This document shows positions 1 to 10,200 of a stretch of 64,000 nt of DNA, one piece after another. Source of the stretch: Anaspis maculata. Taxonomy: Eukaryota > Arthropoda > Insecta > Coleoptera > Scraptiidae. The first letter of the stretch is position 1. The number at the start of each line of letters is the position of its first letter. The position numbers were made by a program, and so were the translations under genes. The DNA lies in assembly GCA_949128115.1 (NCBI GenBank), contig OX421968.1, positions 54,081,423 to 54,145,422 on the forward strand. The letters are read 5' to 3'. The notes below the pieces were generated by a model, which was not told where the DNA came from, searched no databases, and was given only the letters and a program-made list of their open reading frames with translations.

Positions 1-826
1 GCAGCGTTCGCGCTCGGCGCTCAGGGCCCTCCGCCAGCGCTGGTCGGTCTAGGTGCTTCCCGAATTCTAGCCTATCAACGCATGTATTTACTTACTACAC
101 TTTGCACCAAATAAAAATACAAGAGCGCCGAATCAGTCTGAGATGTGGCCTCTCCATATTCTGCAAAATTTTTTCATCTCTCGTTCAGTAAACTGAAGCT
201 TGTTAAGTCGTATTTGCGCTCTTCTGTCGGACAAGAAAGATTAAAAAAGATATCTATATTTTCAATCGATAAAACAGCTACGTCGAGCTCGACATTTGTG
301 AAATTATAGACATATTTTTTTAATCGAAATTTAGAAAAGTTCAGCTTGGTGGTTGAAGTTTCAAGACTTTTCCCATATCCATTTTTTTTGTCATAAAATT
401 TTTTTCAGTTACTTACTTGGGTATTTGAAATAGGGTATAGTAACGTGCATCTTTCTTAATTTTGATTCTAAATATTTTGTCAATAACTTGACAAGTTTTG
501 TTTTGTTGTTCAATTTTTATCTTTGTCTTATTGAAGACTTTTTTGTGTGAAAAGATTATCAATCTGTCTTGATGTTTTTATTTCTGGGTCAGGAAGCTTG
601 ACTGCAAAAGAATGGACGGCCGGGAGTTTGAAAAATGTTTCTAGGAGCCGAATGAGTTTATTATTGATTTCACCTATTTTTTATGAAAGATCGAGTGAAA
701 GATTTTAAAAATATGATAATCGTCTTATTGGGCATTTTTAATTTTGTTCAGATAATTGTGTTCCTTTTGTGACCAAAAATCCGGAGGGGGTGGAAATGGA
801 AGCTTTAAGCTTAAATTTGAGATTAT
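1..826. other. No gene recognised
   Basis: AT-rich sequence with short, frequently interrupted reading frames. No conserved protein segment, RNA gene or clear terminal repeat was seen here. Confidence 0.4.
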
Positions 827-832
827 TATCAG

Positions 833-864
<32 letters not shown>
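827..864. repeat. (ATT)n microsatellite
   Basis: A run of ATT triplets, about 11 units with one or two interruptions. It produces the poly-Ile, poly-Leu or poly-Asn stretches seen in the overlapping frames, so those frames are not evidence of a gene. Confidence 0.85.
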
Positions 865-865
<1 letters not shown>

Positions 866-1130
866 CTGGGAGAATTTTCGCCTGCGGCGCTCTAGTGGGG
901 ACTGGCCTCCTTGGGATGTTTACTTTCTTGGGGCGCACAATTGCTACATTGCCACAGGCGCCAAAAAGACTAGTTACGGCACTGCTTACCAGTAAAACGT
1001 AAAACGTAAAAGATGCAATCGAACTCATTATCGATTCCAGCTGGTGTGCAAAAGCAAGAAATGTCAATGGGATGAATATAGTATTACCAGAACAATTTTG
1101 GTCCGAAGAGACTAAAGAGCATGGGAAACA

Positions 1131-1322
1131 AAGGTATTTTGTATTTTGTATTTTAAAAATCAAAATACTTTTCCGAAAAATGTATTTGAAATACAAAATA
1201 CGAAATACTAGCTGCCTGAACTATTCCAAAATACAAAATACAAATACTTCGCAATCAAATGTATTTAAGTACAAAATACAAAATACTTAAATGTATTTCA
1301 AATACTTGTATTTAAAATACCG
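1131..1322. repeat. GTATTTTGTATTTT / AAAATACAAAATAC repeat cluster
   Basis: The words GTATTTTGTATTTT, AAATACAAAATAC and GTATTTCAAATAC recur in both orientations over about 190 bases. The block is self-complementary and can fold on itself. Comparable short elements are dispersed in several invertebrate genomes. No terminal repeat or target duplication could be fixed. Confidence 0.6.
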
Positions 1323-1554
1323 CCCAGCCCTGCTAGCAGTCCAGGCGACTAAATCACCCTCAGAAAATGTAGGACGTAGGATGTATTGTAGGCCCTTTTT
1401 CCGACAAATTTTCGAGCAGGTACGGCGTTTTTCTGCTTGCTCCGCGCGCGCTAACGTTCGCCTCTTCAACAAATAAGGCTTTTCTACTTAGGTTGTGCTT
1501 AGGGCAATGCCGGGCAAAACAGGGTAGGCAGGTAAAACTGAAGTCAGTTTAATT

Positions 1555-1579
1555 CCCCCCCCCCCCCACACACACACAA
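1555..1579. repeat. Poly-C followed by (CA)n
   Basis: Thirteen C residues followed by about five CA units: low-complexity sequence. Confidence 0.9.
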
Positions 1580-1737
1580 GGTGCACAAAACGGGAAGATG
1601 TTGACATGAACGGAAATCTGTGTTCATGGGTGTTTTCGATGTTTTCCGACATTGCCGCGTAATTTTCGCTTCTGCTTCAAAACAAGGCCTTCCTTTTTAT
1701 TTCATCGAATTCCGGTTCAATATATTTCTCATAGGTA

Positions 1738-1858
1738 CGGTTGCGGCCAAAATAAAGTGGACGACAATGTCAACGAGTTGGCTTGCTGTCATGCGACGTT
1801 TAGGCCAGAATCCTGAAAAATCTGTCAACTGTCGTCCACTTTGAAAAGTCCGCAACGG
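1738..1858. mobile_element. Short MITE with imperfect terminal inverted repeats
   Basis: About 120 bases bounded by CGGTTGCGG at the left and CCGCAACGG at the right. A second matching block, AAGTGGACGACA against TGTCGTCCACTT, lies a few bases inward. TA flanks both ends (1736-1737 and 1859-1860). It has no coding capacity, so it is a non-autonomous DNA element; the superfamily is unproven but TA points to a Tc1/mariner-like enzyme. Confidence 0.6.
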
Positions 1859-2163
1859 TACCTACATATTCGGTTTCTTTATTCAAGTTTTATAAGTGAG
1901 TATACAATCTTTGATGTTCAACTTGGTAAGGTATACTTCCATCGAATTTGTGGGTACCTCGGTGGGTACCTAGTAGATATTAGTTATAAACATATTTTCT
2001 CCATAACCCATTTTACCCGCGGACATTTGTAATTTTTTTTAAAATTAGGTGTTTAGGGGCGCATCAAGTACCTACTAGCTTATTAGCGCCCTTTTTTTTA
2101 ACTTCCTCCGTTTCACCCTTTTCCCTCGATGTGAACCCTCGGTTAGTACACGCCAAAGTACTA

Positions 2164-2932
2164 CAGGTGTCCCGAAATTAATGCAACAAAATACACATGG
2201 AGATAGAAAATTGAAAAATAAGGCGACTACCCTAATAAAAATACCCTCGCAAACGTAACAATGGAGATACAGACCTTCAAAGTTGGTTTTTAAAAACAGT
2301 TTTTTTTTAATAAGTAACTTTTGAATCGCTCAACCGATTTCATTCAAATTCGAACCAAAGCTTACTAGAATAGGTCTCTGAATTCACCTAGAATTCTTAT
2401 TTCACTTGAGGAATATTGAGTTTTCTTGAATTTTAATTTTTAAGGCCTTTGAAAGTGGTGTTTTCGATACGTTTTCCGAAGTTTCAAACCCAAATATCTC
2501 GAAAATGAAGCCTTGGATCAAAATTTTGCAAGAGCAACTTTTTTCTCTAAATTGAACGTGAAATTCAAAAATTGGAACCATTCTCATAAATATTCAGGGG
2601 GGTGAAAAATAGGGCACAAAGGGAGAATGTACCCCCTATTATCTTCGCCCCTGGAAATGTTTGATGGAATGCATTATCATTGTTCGATAGAGACCTTTTT
2701 TAGTAAACTTTGATTAAAATTTGAATAAAATCGGCTCAACGGTTCAAGATTTATGCAAAAAAAACTGTTCTAAAAAAATAACTTTGTAGGCCTGTATCTC
2801 CGTTATTACGTTTGCGAGAGTATTTTTCTTAAGGAAGTCCTCTTATTTTTCAATTTTCTACCTCCCTGTAAATTTTGTTGCATTATTTTTGAATAAAGAC
2901 ATTTATTATTATTAATAATTTCGGGACACCTG
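2164..2932. mobile_element. Foldback element, CAGGTGTCCCGAAATTA family
   Basis: Left arm CAGGTGTCCCGAAATTA matches the reverse complement of the right end, TAATTTCGGGACACCTG. TA flanks both sides (2162-2163, 2933-2934). The arms stay complementary for several hundred bases, sharing for example AATTGAAAAATAAG and GCAAACGTAA, so the whole unit is a hairpin with a short loop. The right arm carries an extra AT-rich segment of about 35 bases near 2890-2920 that the left arm lacks. This is the uninterrupted relative of 51087-54142. It has no transposase. Confidence 0.75.
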
Positions 2933-2934
2933 TA

Positions 2935-3040
2935 GAGAGCGCAATGCACATAGAGAAAAGCCACCTCCCCCGGCAGGATTTGAACTCCGGTACTCCGGGT
3001 TTAAAGCTAGAGACGGAGCCCACCGAGCTACCTCTGGGAT
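2935..3040 (-). mobile_element. tRNA-derived SINE head
   Basis: Read on the minus strand from 3040, the segment has an A-box-like GGTAGCTCGGTGG and a B-box-like AGTTCAAATCC (2977-2987), spaced as in a tRNA, with partly complementary outer ends. It continues to the edge of the neighbouring foldback. The anticodon arm is not a good tRNA, so a SINE head is preferred over a functional tRNA gene. No target duplication was found. Confidence 0.5.
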
Positions 3041-4268
3041 AATTTATTTTTATATTTTGGTAGTTATTATACAGTGGCGTGAATGACGAGGGGGCAGAGG
3101 GGGCAACCGTGCCGGGCTCAGACCCCCGGGGGCCTGAAGGGCCCGAAAATAAGTAGGTAGGTAGGTAATAAAAATTATACTTTCTTTTCCTAAACGTATA
3201 GAAAAAGTTGAGGGAATAAGAGCGTCAAATTTTGTTCGCACAGTGCCTGTTAAGGCCAATTTATATTTTAGCGTAAAACCCCGTAAAACGTAAAACCTAA
3301 ACTTGTTTTTGTTGAAGTTGCACCTGACACAAAACTTGTGGAAAAGACAGTTGCTAGCGCTGAAAAGGCGGTGTCATGACATGGGCAAAAATTCTTCAGG
3401 TGGGTGCGAAGTAGGTACCCAGCAAAATAGGTAGGGTGTAGTGGGGCAAGTTCGAACATGGAACATGAGACCCTCCGCTCTTCAACTCCTTCACCAGTGC
3501 ATACCTAATTCTTAATAATCCCTGAATCTATTCCGGAACATATCAAGAGTGAGAAGTTTATTGTTTATATTTACTTAAAAATGAACGTTTATTATTCCCA
3601 AAATGCATTGCATTTTGTTCGACTAAAAAATTGTTGTTGAAATTTGAAATGTTAAAAAATTGTCAGTATCAATATCAAAATTTTCAAATTATTTGTTTTG
3701 TACTTGATGAAGTCAAGGAATGCCATCCTACTTTCTACTACTATCATTATTAATTTGTTTGATCTTCTTGATTATCGAATCCAATGACGGGAGACGGGGA
3801 ATATGATTTTGGGGGTTGAAGAAAGGAAATTGAAAACAAATTCAACAGCACTCTGTTTGGATCCTAATTTGGGGCTTCATCGGTTGAAATTGAACTTGGG
3901 TTGTGTATGATAAGTATTGATATTAAGTAAATAGAACCTTTGGATTGAGAAAGGTTCAAAGAAGCACGCCATTACGCATCATGATCCATGTACACCTAGA
4001 GATATCGCTGCCTCCTTTAAGCCTTAGAGAGGCGAAACGTATAGTGTTCTTGAATTTATGTTTCTAATTTCTGTCTTATTTAACCCATGAAATCATCGAA
4101 ATCATCCGCTTAGATCAGATCATTCATTCATTATTTTTATTCAAAAGTTCACTTGTGGGGCTTTTTTTTGTCTCTCCTATGGTCTTGCACCCCACTGGAA
4201 AACCCGCCGCCCCTAAAAACTCCCAGTGTTCCCAGCTCGAACCTTTCTGTATGTACAGGACTGGAGCG
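3041..4268. other. No gene recognised
   Basis: Contains a GC-rich patch at 3075-3150 that resembles the decayed end of a DNA transposon, starting near CAGTGGCGTGAATGAC. The remainder is AT-rich without conserved coding sequence. Confidence 0.35.
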
Positions 4269-4567
4269 CATAAATGGAAACACTTTTTATAAGTGTCAAT
4301 TGTTCTAAATCGTTTTGCTGCCTTGACGTTATTAGTATAATGTGTAGGAATTTCGTAAAAAAATATTTGTGAAATTTTTTTACGACTATACCTACTTTTT
4401 TCGATTGAAATTGCACACTTCATGAATGTGATTTGAGGAAAGTGGTACTTGATTCTACATTGTTTTCTTGAAATTTTGACAGCAAATTGTCTTTTTAATA
4501 AATCATAATAATAAGATCGTGAATCGAATCCAAAAAGTGACAGATTTGACAAGTGTTTCCATTTATG
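4269..4567. mobile_element. MITE with CATAAATGGAAACACTT inverted repeats
   Basis: The two ends are perfect 17-base inverted repeats, CATAAATGGAAACACTT and AAGTGTTTCCATTTATG, about 300 bases apart. The interior is non-coding: a 162-codon open frame on the minus strand runs through it, but its sequence resembles no family and includes the terminal repeats. No clear target duplication. Confidence 0.7.
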
Positions 4568-4937
4568 TAGGTACTCGCCACCACGCCACCACGCCACCTC
4601 GCTTGCCACCATACATAACCGACTATTTTCTACCTACCACCTACCTACGACCTACACCGTTGCAGTACCTAGTTGCAACATGATAATGTCAAAATAGATA
4701 TTTGGAATCGATTTTTTTCTTATACCTATTAATTCAACCAGTCCACTTAAACCAATGTCGGTTGTTGTTCACTATTGGTGTGGAACGTCCAAAATTGAAC
4801 ACGTGCAGTCGGAACAGAGGATAATGTCTAAGGTGTATATTTATGAAATCATATTGAGAGAGGTTCCACTTGCCCAGTGGACCTGTTAAGACAACTTGAC
4901 CTTACAAAGACGCCCAGTAAATTCCTTGTTTAAGGTG
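4568..4937. other. No gene recognised
   Basis: Starts with a short CCACGCCACC run and CCTACCTACC-rich sequence, then AT-rich unique-looking DNA up to the terminal repeat of the large foldback. Confidence 0.35.
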
Positions 4938-6202
4938 TGATTTGGTAGCGACTGCCGGACGTAACGTCACTAACTAGTGGAGCGGTTGAAGCTCGCTAAC
5001 GTGTCTCCTTAACGAGTTATTTTTTTTAGAGTATAACACTCTGGAACCATCACCATTCGATTGAGAAAACATCAGGCTTCAGAATATATAAATTTCAGCA
5101 AAATCGCGAGGTACCGACATCGTTTTTTTTTTGCCATCAAACCTCGAGAAGGTCCGATTTTTCAAGGGATTTCATCACTTACAAAAACTGAATTTTCTCA
5201 AAAAATGTACAGTCGTGATGGCAGGTTCTGACGTCAATTTATAGAAAATTTCTTGGGCAACATTTTGATGTACGTCACTCTCACTCTGTTTCTCTAATTA
5301 ACCCGAAAAACAAAAAAATGTTCAGAAAACAGCGACGAAATTTGTCAGTGTCCGCGTTCCCTTTACGATAACTTTCGAATTCACGATATCAAATTAAGAT
5401 TTTTTTACACAGAAATGTTCCTTAATTTATTCTGAAAATATAATCCCGCATAACATATAGTCGCGTTTTAAAAATAAAGGCGTCAGAAGCAAAAACATTG
5501 GAGCGCGCGCTCCCGTCAAACTGTCAGCCGCCCAGTATTTGGAACATGGGCTACGAGGTGTAAAAATTTTTCTCGACGTTATTTTAGATGATTGAGTGAT
5601 GAAACTTTATATAATGGTTTTATAGACAATTACCTCTCCCTTTGCAAATTATTGGAACCATACCATCCTGCAGAGCCCCTACAAGGTCGCTGCAAGGGCT
5701 TCTTTGGTTTAAAAAATTACCGCTAACCTACTGCAGAGCAGATATTTTTGTTTTTTTTCTCTTCATTTTCTTTTATACGTCACTTCTTATTCAGAACTGT
5801 ATGATCTAATATATGTAATGCCAAGTGGTAATCAGACTCCAATACCAAAGCAGTATTGAAGGAAATACCTACCCTACACTTCTGCGTGATTATCTAAATA
5901 GATACCTATATATCGAAGTTCTATAAATTCAGCGGTGCAGCCAAGTGGTGGGCTACGGGACTATAGCCTCTCCCCAGATTACCAATTGTTCGCCCTTTTT
6001 TAGAGAATTTTAGTCCTTTCTCGAGTTTCGAAGGGACATTTCGTTCCCAGTTATTGGCTCAGCCTCCCACGACAAAATCCTGTCTGTGCCACTGAGTATC
6101 TGAAGTCAGGTTTCTATGTTTTGTATATTTATCGCAATGTCTGCATGAGGCACAATGGTTCTTGATCAATTTTAATGGGAAATAAGTGGAAAATTAAATC
6201 CA

Positions 6203-6532
6203 TCAAACGAATGAAATGTCCTCATCGTCATCGCCATCATTATCGCCATCGTTCTCATTTTGAATTATTATTATTTTTGATTGGTTTTCGCAACCTTTGA
6301 ATTTGCAAGCCTCAGTGCAAATTAAATGTTCCCTCAGGCACTGGCATTTCAATGTTGAGCAGTTTTTGTCTTTGCAGAAAATGTCCAACATCTCCCGGAC
6401 TTCATTTGGGATGAGAGGCCGTAGCGAGATAGTTGGTGAAATATAATTTTTTTGATGTATTTTCCCAACCGAAACGAAAAATGTCCAATCCAGGCAATGA
6501 GCCCACATTGCTGTCTCACCATATGTGACATA
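6203..6532 (-). pseudogene. Inverted duplicate of last exon, CXC-like cysteine-rich tail
   Basis: On the minus strand this arm encodes the segment PLIPNEVREMLDIFCKDKNC followed by CQCLREHLICTEACKFKGC and an acidic Asp-rich end with a stop at about 6203. The cysteine spacing (C..C.C, then C...C....C) resembles the CXC/tesmin-like tail at the C-terminus of a family of uncharacterised invertebrate proteins. The reading frame is open through this tail, but further upstream a TGA and a small length change break the match with the other arm. The paralogue in the right arm is 8146-8479. This copy lacks the upstream exons, so it is not expected to make a protein. Confidence 0.55.
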
Positions 6533-6946
6533 CGCCCTTACAGATCATAATAGAATTTTTTATTGTAGAAAAGAAGTATAATTATAATAATTTGACAGGA
6601 TGCGACACTACCAATGGCGTTTTCAAAATTGGAAAGAAAACGGCATTCGATCTTGCTAGGACGAGACTACATGAAGTTAAATCGCTAGCGCATTTTGCTG
6701 AAAATGAACATGATGTTTCTGGCAATATTGAAATTTCGAGACGATTCATTAAGATTTTGTTCAGATGAAAAAATGACATCAAAACACTTGACGATTTGCG
6801 ACGTCACCTCACCCTTGACAAGCTCAAGCCGTCTTCCGAAATTCCTCCAACGGAGGACGCATTTCGGCAGCACGTCTTAAGGTAGCCATTTACTTGCCTG
6901 TATCAGAAAACACTGAAAAATTTCTTTTCAGATGTATGTTGCAGTG

Positions 6947-8137
6947 CAGGGCCGATTCTGGCTTGTCGGCCGCCCTTGTGCAAAAAATATTTGGCCGCCC
7001 GTCAGCTGTAGCCCCGCAGCAATTTTCTGGCGGGGGCGTCCGGGTCTCCTAAAAATTACGCCGCAGTCGATTTTTTTTTCACCTTGCGGGACTAAAACCG
7101 CCAAGGCCCCTCCATTTTAAACATAATTATAAACAATTATAATCTATTCTGCGCTGAGGATCAAGGTGCGTCCATAGCCATTAGCCACCTCACTTCAGCA
7201 TACCCCTCGGCATACCCCATAGATTAGTTTTTAGGCACTTATACCAGTTCATAGGTATATTGATTTTGTAGTTGAATATAATCAGAAAAAGCTGTTCAAA
7301 CGGGTGGCTCTTCATTGATAAGAAGGCAAAACCCAGAAAAAAGTCATAATTATTGGTAAAATACTGTTACGAGCGACGATTCCCGTGCATTCTGGTTAAC
7401 ACGCAATATTTCTAGGGTCTTCCACGGCCGCAGTGTACAAATGCGCGGAGCTCTGGACATTTCTAGAGTGTGCGTGGTGGCATTGAAATGCAAGAAGACT
7501 CAAACGCCTGATCAAGACACATCTGTCCATTTTGGCGGCGGTGCCACATATCAGAACACACGGGAAGCACGCGAAAGGTGTGTGATTATTCGGGAGTCGC
7601 CTAGAAAACCATATGCCGGGCCACTATGGAAATTGCTGGAGGATGATGGAAAGTTCGGGAACGCTAATCGGAGGCAGATGAAAGCACCGTCCTCAGTGCG
7701 ACAGTCAGTATTGAATTGGATTGCGAAGTGGTAGCGAGCGGATTAAAAGCGAGTAGTAATCACAGCGATGATTCTAAGTAGATAACTGTCGGCTTGTAGT
7801 TATTGTAGTTCATCAGCCAAACAGATTATCCGAAATGTTACCAAGAGATGAAAATTCTTGCCTTTTCTCAGATACTTTCTGAGAAAAAAGTCTAATATCT
7901 ATAATAGTTGACGCAGGGCGGCCGCCTCGCCTCCATTCTTGACAACCTGTTGTATTTTTTCGGCACTAAAAATTCACAACTTACGCAGGGCGGCCGCTTT
8001 AGGTCTCGAAAATCACATTATCAGTTTCTTTTTCGACACTCAATTTTTCGTTAAAAAAAGGGCGATCTTTCGCTGCCCTGGATTTTGGCCGCCCTTGTGC
8101 AGGGGCACTCCTAGCACACCACTCAGAATCGGCCCTG
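6947..8137. mobile_element. Non-autonomous hAT element with 8-bp target duplication
   Basis: Terminal inverted repeats CAGGGCCGATTCTG (6947-6960) and CAGAATCGGCCCTG (8124-8137) are perfect over 14 bases. They are flanked by TTGCAGTG on both sides (6939-6946, 8138-8145). Removing the element and one copy of the duplication restores the reading frame of the host exon, which confirms the boundaries. The CAG...CTG ends and 8-bp duplication are diagnostic of the hAT superfamily. The interior is GC-rich near both ends, repeats the word GCAGGGCGGCCGC about 65 bases apart (7914-7996), and contains an LTR-like segment. No hAT transposase frame was seen. Confidence 0.9.
7365..7843 (+). mobile_element. 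LTR-like segment nested in hAT
   Basis: Begins TGTTACGA and ends ...GAAATGTTACCA (TG...CA). It shares an ordered series of blocks with 19892-20409: CAGTGTACAA, GGTGCCAC, GAACAC, GGGAAGC, CGCGAAAGGTG, CGGGAGTCGCC. The host hAT families differ, so this is a separate insertion, best read as a solo LTR of a Ty3/gypsy-like element. No 4-5 bp duplication could be confirmed. The open frame inside (7441-7734) has no recognised domain. Confidence 0.45.
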
Positions 8138-9495
8138 TTGCAGTGTCACATATGGCGAAACAGTAATGTGGGCTTATTGCCTGAATTGGACATTTTACGT
8201 TTCGGTTGGGAAAATACGAGGGAAAATACATCAAATTATATTTCACAAACTATCTCCGTACAGCCTCTCATCCCAAATGAAGTCCGGGAGATGTTGGACA
8301 TTTTCTGCAAAGACAAAACTGCTCAACATTGAAATGCCAGTGCCTGAAGGAACATTTAAAATCCACTGAGGCTTGCAAATTCAAAGGTTGCGAAAACCAA
8401 TCAAAAATAATAATAATTCAAAATGAGAACGATGGCGATAATGATGCCGATGACGATGAGGACATTTCATTCGTTTGATGGATTTAATTTTTCACTTATT
8501 TTCCATTAAAATTGATCAAGAACCATTGTGCCTCATGCAGACATTGCGATAAATATACAAAACATAGAAACCTGACTTCAGATACTCAGTGACGCAGACA
8601 GTATTTTTACCGTGGAAGGCTGAGCCAATAACTGGGAACGAAATGTCCCTTCGAAACTCGAGAAAGAACTAAAATTCTCTAAAAAAGGGCGAAGAATTGG
8701 TAATCTGGGGAGAGGCTATAGTCCCGTAGCCCACCACTTGGCTGCACCGCTGAATTTATAGAACTTCGATATATAGGTATCTATTTAGATAATCACGCAG
8801 AAGTGTAAGGTAGGTATTTCCCTCAATACTGCTTTGGTATTGGAGTCTGATTACCACTTGGCATCACATATTTTAGATCATACAGTTCTGAATAAGAAGT
8901 GACGTATAAAAAAAAATTAAGAGAAAAAAAAAACAAAAATATCTGCTCTGCAGTAGGTTAGCGGTAATTTTTTAAACCAAAGAAGCCCTTGCAGCGACCT
9001 TGTAGGGGCTCTGCAGGATGGTATGGTCCCAATAATTTGCAAAGAGAGAGGTAATTGTCTATAAAACCATTATATAAAGTTTCATCACTCAATCATCTAA
9101 AATAACGTCGAGAAAAATTTTTACACCTCGTAGCCCATGTTCCAAATACTGGGCGGCTGACAGTTTGACGGGAGCGCGCGCTCCAATGTTTTCGCTTCTG
9201 ACGCCTTTATTTTTGAAACGCGACTATATGTTATACGGGATTATATTTTCAGAATAAATTAAGGAACATTTCTGTGTAAAAAAATCTTAATTTGATATCG
9301 TGAATTCGAAAGTTATCGTAAAGGGAACGCGGACACTGACAAATTTCGTCGCTGTTTTCTGAACGTTTTTTTGTTTTTCGGGTTAATTAGGGAAAATAGG
9401 GGAGTGAGAGTGACGTACATCAAAATGTTGCCCAAGAAATTTTCTATAAATTGACGTCAGAACCTGCCATCACGTCAGAAGAAAACAGTGCCAAA

Positions 9496-9626
9496 GGCTG
9501 TTTGATTTCTACATGATTCGAGTGGGCTGTGCTTCTGGGCGCCATCAGCCATCAGCCAATCGCGGCCTGTATCTGAATATTCTGAATGACAGCCCACTTG
9601 AATCATGTAGAAATCAAACAGCCTAT
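9496..9626. mobile_element. Short MITE in right flank of the large foldback
   Basis: Inverted repeats GGCTGTTTGATTTCTACATG and CATGTAGAAATCAAACAGCC enclose about 60 bases. The 9-mer AGTGCCAAA lies at both sides (9487-9495, 9627-9635), consistent with an 8-9 bp target duplication as made by hAT- or Mutator-like enzymes. The left side of the large foldback has no counterpart, so it inserted after that structure formed or on a non-arm part. Confidence 0.7.
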
Positions 9627-9750
9627 AGTGCCAAACGCAACGTAGCGGCTAAGCTTTTCAACCAAAGTATGCGAACGTGACTGCCGGCCGCTGCGTACGG
9701 ACGTCGCGCGTCGCGGCGAAACGCTACTTCCGGCAGTCGCTACCAAATCA

Positions 9751-10076
9751 TGCCCTCAGGACTTTATGCTTCAGGTGAGTAGGTACGCGATATGTGAAAT
9801 GAGTTTCTGCCAAATGTGACCATTTCAAATACTTTCAGCAGAGCACAGACATTTGGTTTGTAGGCTCAGTAGTAGGTTTTACATGATAGCTAGAAGTACC
9901 TAGTTCGTACCTAGTCTATTTTTCTTACAAAAAACTTACCCACTAATTTTTCTTTCAAGAAACGATTAACAATAACTTATTAGTTTCACGATAAAGAGAG
10001 ATGCACTTTTCACTAGCTGCTGACACTGTTGCGGCGGGCGTTCAGAAAGCATTTTTATTCTTATGTAGGTACTTAC
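9751..10076. other. No gene recognised
   Basis: Short AT-rich stretch between the large foldback and a putative first exon on the minus strand. On that strand it would be the start of intron 1. Confidence 0.35.
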
Positions 10077-10160
10077 GTTGTGAGGTATCGAACGCACAGT
10101 CCCTAAAAAGAGGACGAACACACAAATTACTGAAATGCTCACAATGATGGCCCGTTCCAT
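10077..10160 (-). CDS. Putative first exon of a secreted protein (signal peptide)
   Basis: The minus-strand ATG at 10160 opens a frame reading MERAIIVSISVICVFVLFLG then TVRSIPHN, a textbook signal peptide: short polar start, hydrophobic core and small residues before the likely cleavage. Codon 28 ends exactly at a strong donor, GTAAGT (10076-10071), in phase 0. A TATA box lies 32-40 bases upstream of the ATG. No second exon was found downstream, where the large foldback begins within about 330 bases. The remaining exons may lie beyond the window's left end, or the gene may be broken. The mature protein is unknown, and a chance combination of ATG, hydrophobic run and donor cannot be excluded. 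Confidence 0.45.
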
Positions 10161-10191
10161 AGTTCTGGACTGTCCAGCTGATACCAGAGGG

Positions 10192-10200
10192 TTTTATATA
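10192..10200 (-). promoter_or_regulatory. TATA box of putative secreted-protein gene
   Basis: TATATAAAA read on the minus strand, about 25 bases upstream of an initiator-like ATCAGCTGG and 32-40 bases upstream of the ATG at 10160. Confidence 0.45.

Larger units (their letters stand above)
6588..8479 (+). pseudogene. 3' part of a gene with HhH-like GCDTT motif and CXC-like tail
   Basis: Exon a (about 6588-6881) encodes TGCDTTNGVFKIGKKTAFDL and, after one in-frame TGA near 6764, a segment ending EIPPTEDAFRQHVLR. A 50-base intron (6882-6931, GT...TTTTCAG) joins in phase to exon b (6932-6946 plus 8146-8479), giving CMLQCHIWRNS, LPELDILRFGWEN and the cysteine-rich tail. A hAT with its 8-bp duplication splits exon b. 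A one-base deletion just before the first tail cysteine shifts the frame, and one cysteine of the left-arm version is Ser here. I know this motif order from an uncharacterised invertebrate protein family. The GCD...GIG.K.A stretch resembles the helix-hairpin-helix of FEN1/XPG-type nucleases, which is an inference. The 5' half is missing. Confidence 0.6.
4938..9750. mobile_element. Large foldback element carrying a captured gene fragment
   Basis: The ends are perfect inverted repeats of about 22 bases, beginning TGATTTGGTAGCGACTGC at the left (4938) and its complement at 9729-9750. Inside, two highly similar inverted arms of about 1.3 kb occupy roughly 5213-6532 and 8143-9473. The segments between the terminal repeats and the arms (4960-5212 and 9474-9728) do not match each other. 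The loop (6533-8142) holds an exon of a gene that continues into the right arm, plus a nested hAT. The arms differ by scattered substitutions and small indels, so the duplication looks fairly recent. No transposase was recognised and no target duplication is visible, so the mobilising enzyme is unknown. It could also be a chance inverted duplication between two copies of a smaller element. Confidence 0.75.

Noticed and set aside
738..1196. 152-codon minus-strand frame with a hydrophobic segment and poly-Asn
   Set aside because: The poly-Asn comes from the ATT microsatellite, the 5' part from the GTATTTT repeat, and nothing matches a known protein.
1131..1322. CRISPR-like or satellite array
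   Set aside because: Units vary in length and orientation and there are no regular spacers; a eukaryotic dispersed repeat fits better.
2965..3040. Functional tRNA gene on the minus strand
   Set aside because: The B box is good, but the acceptor and anticodon arms do not pair properly; read as a SINE head.
4124..4612. 162-codon open frame on the minus strand
   Set aside because: It includes both ends of a MITE and low-complexity CCACGCCACC sequence and has no recognisable domain or splice context.
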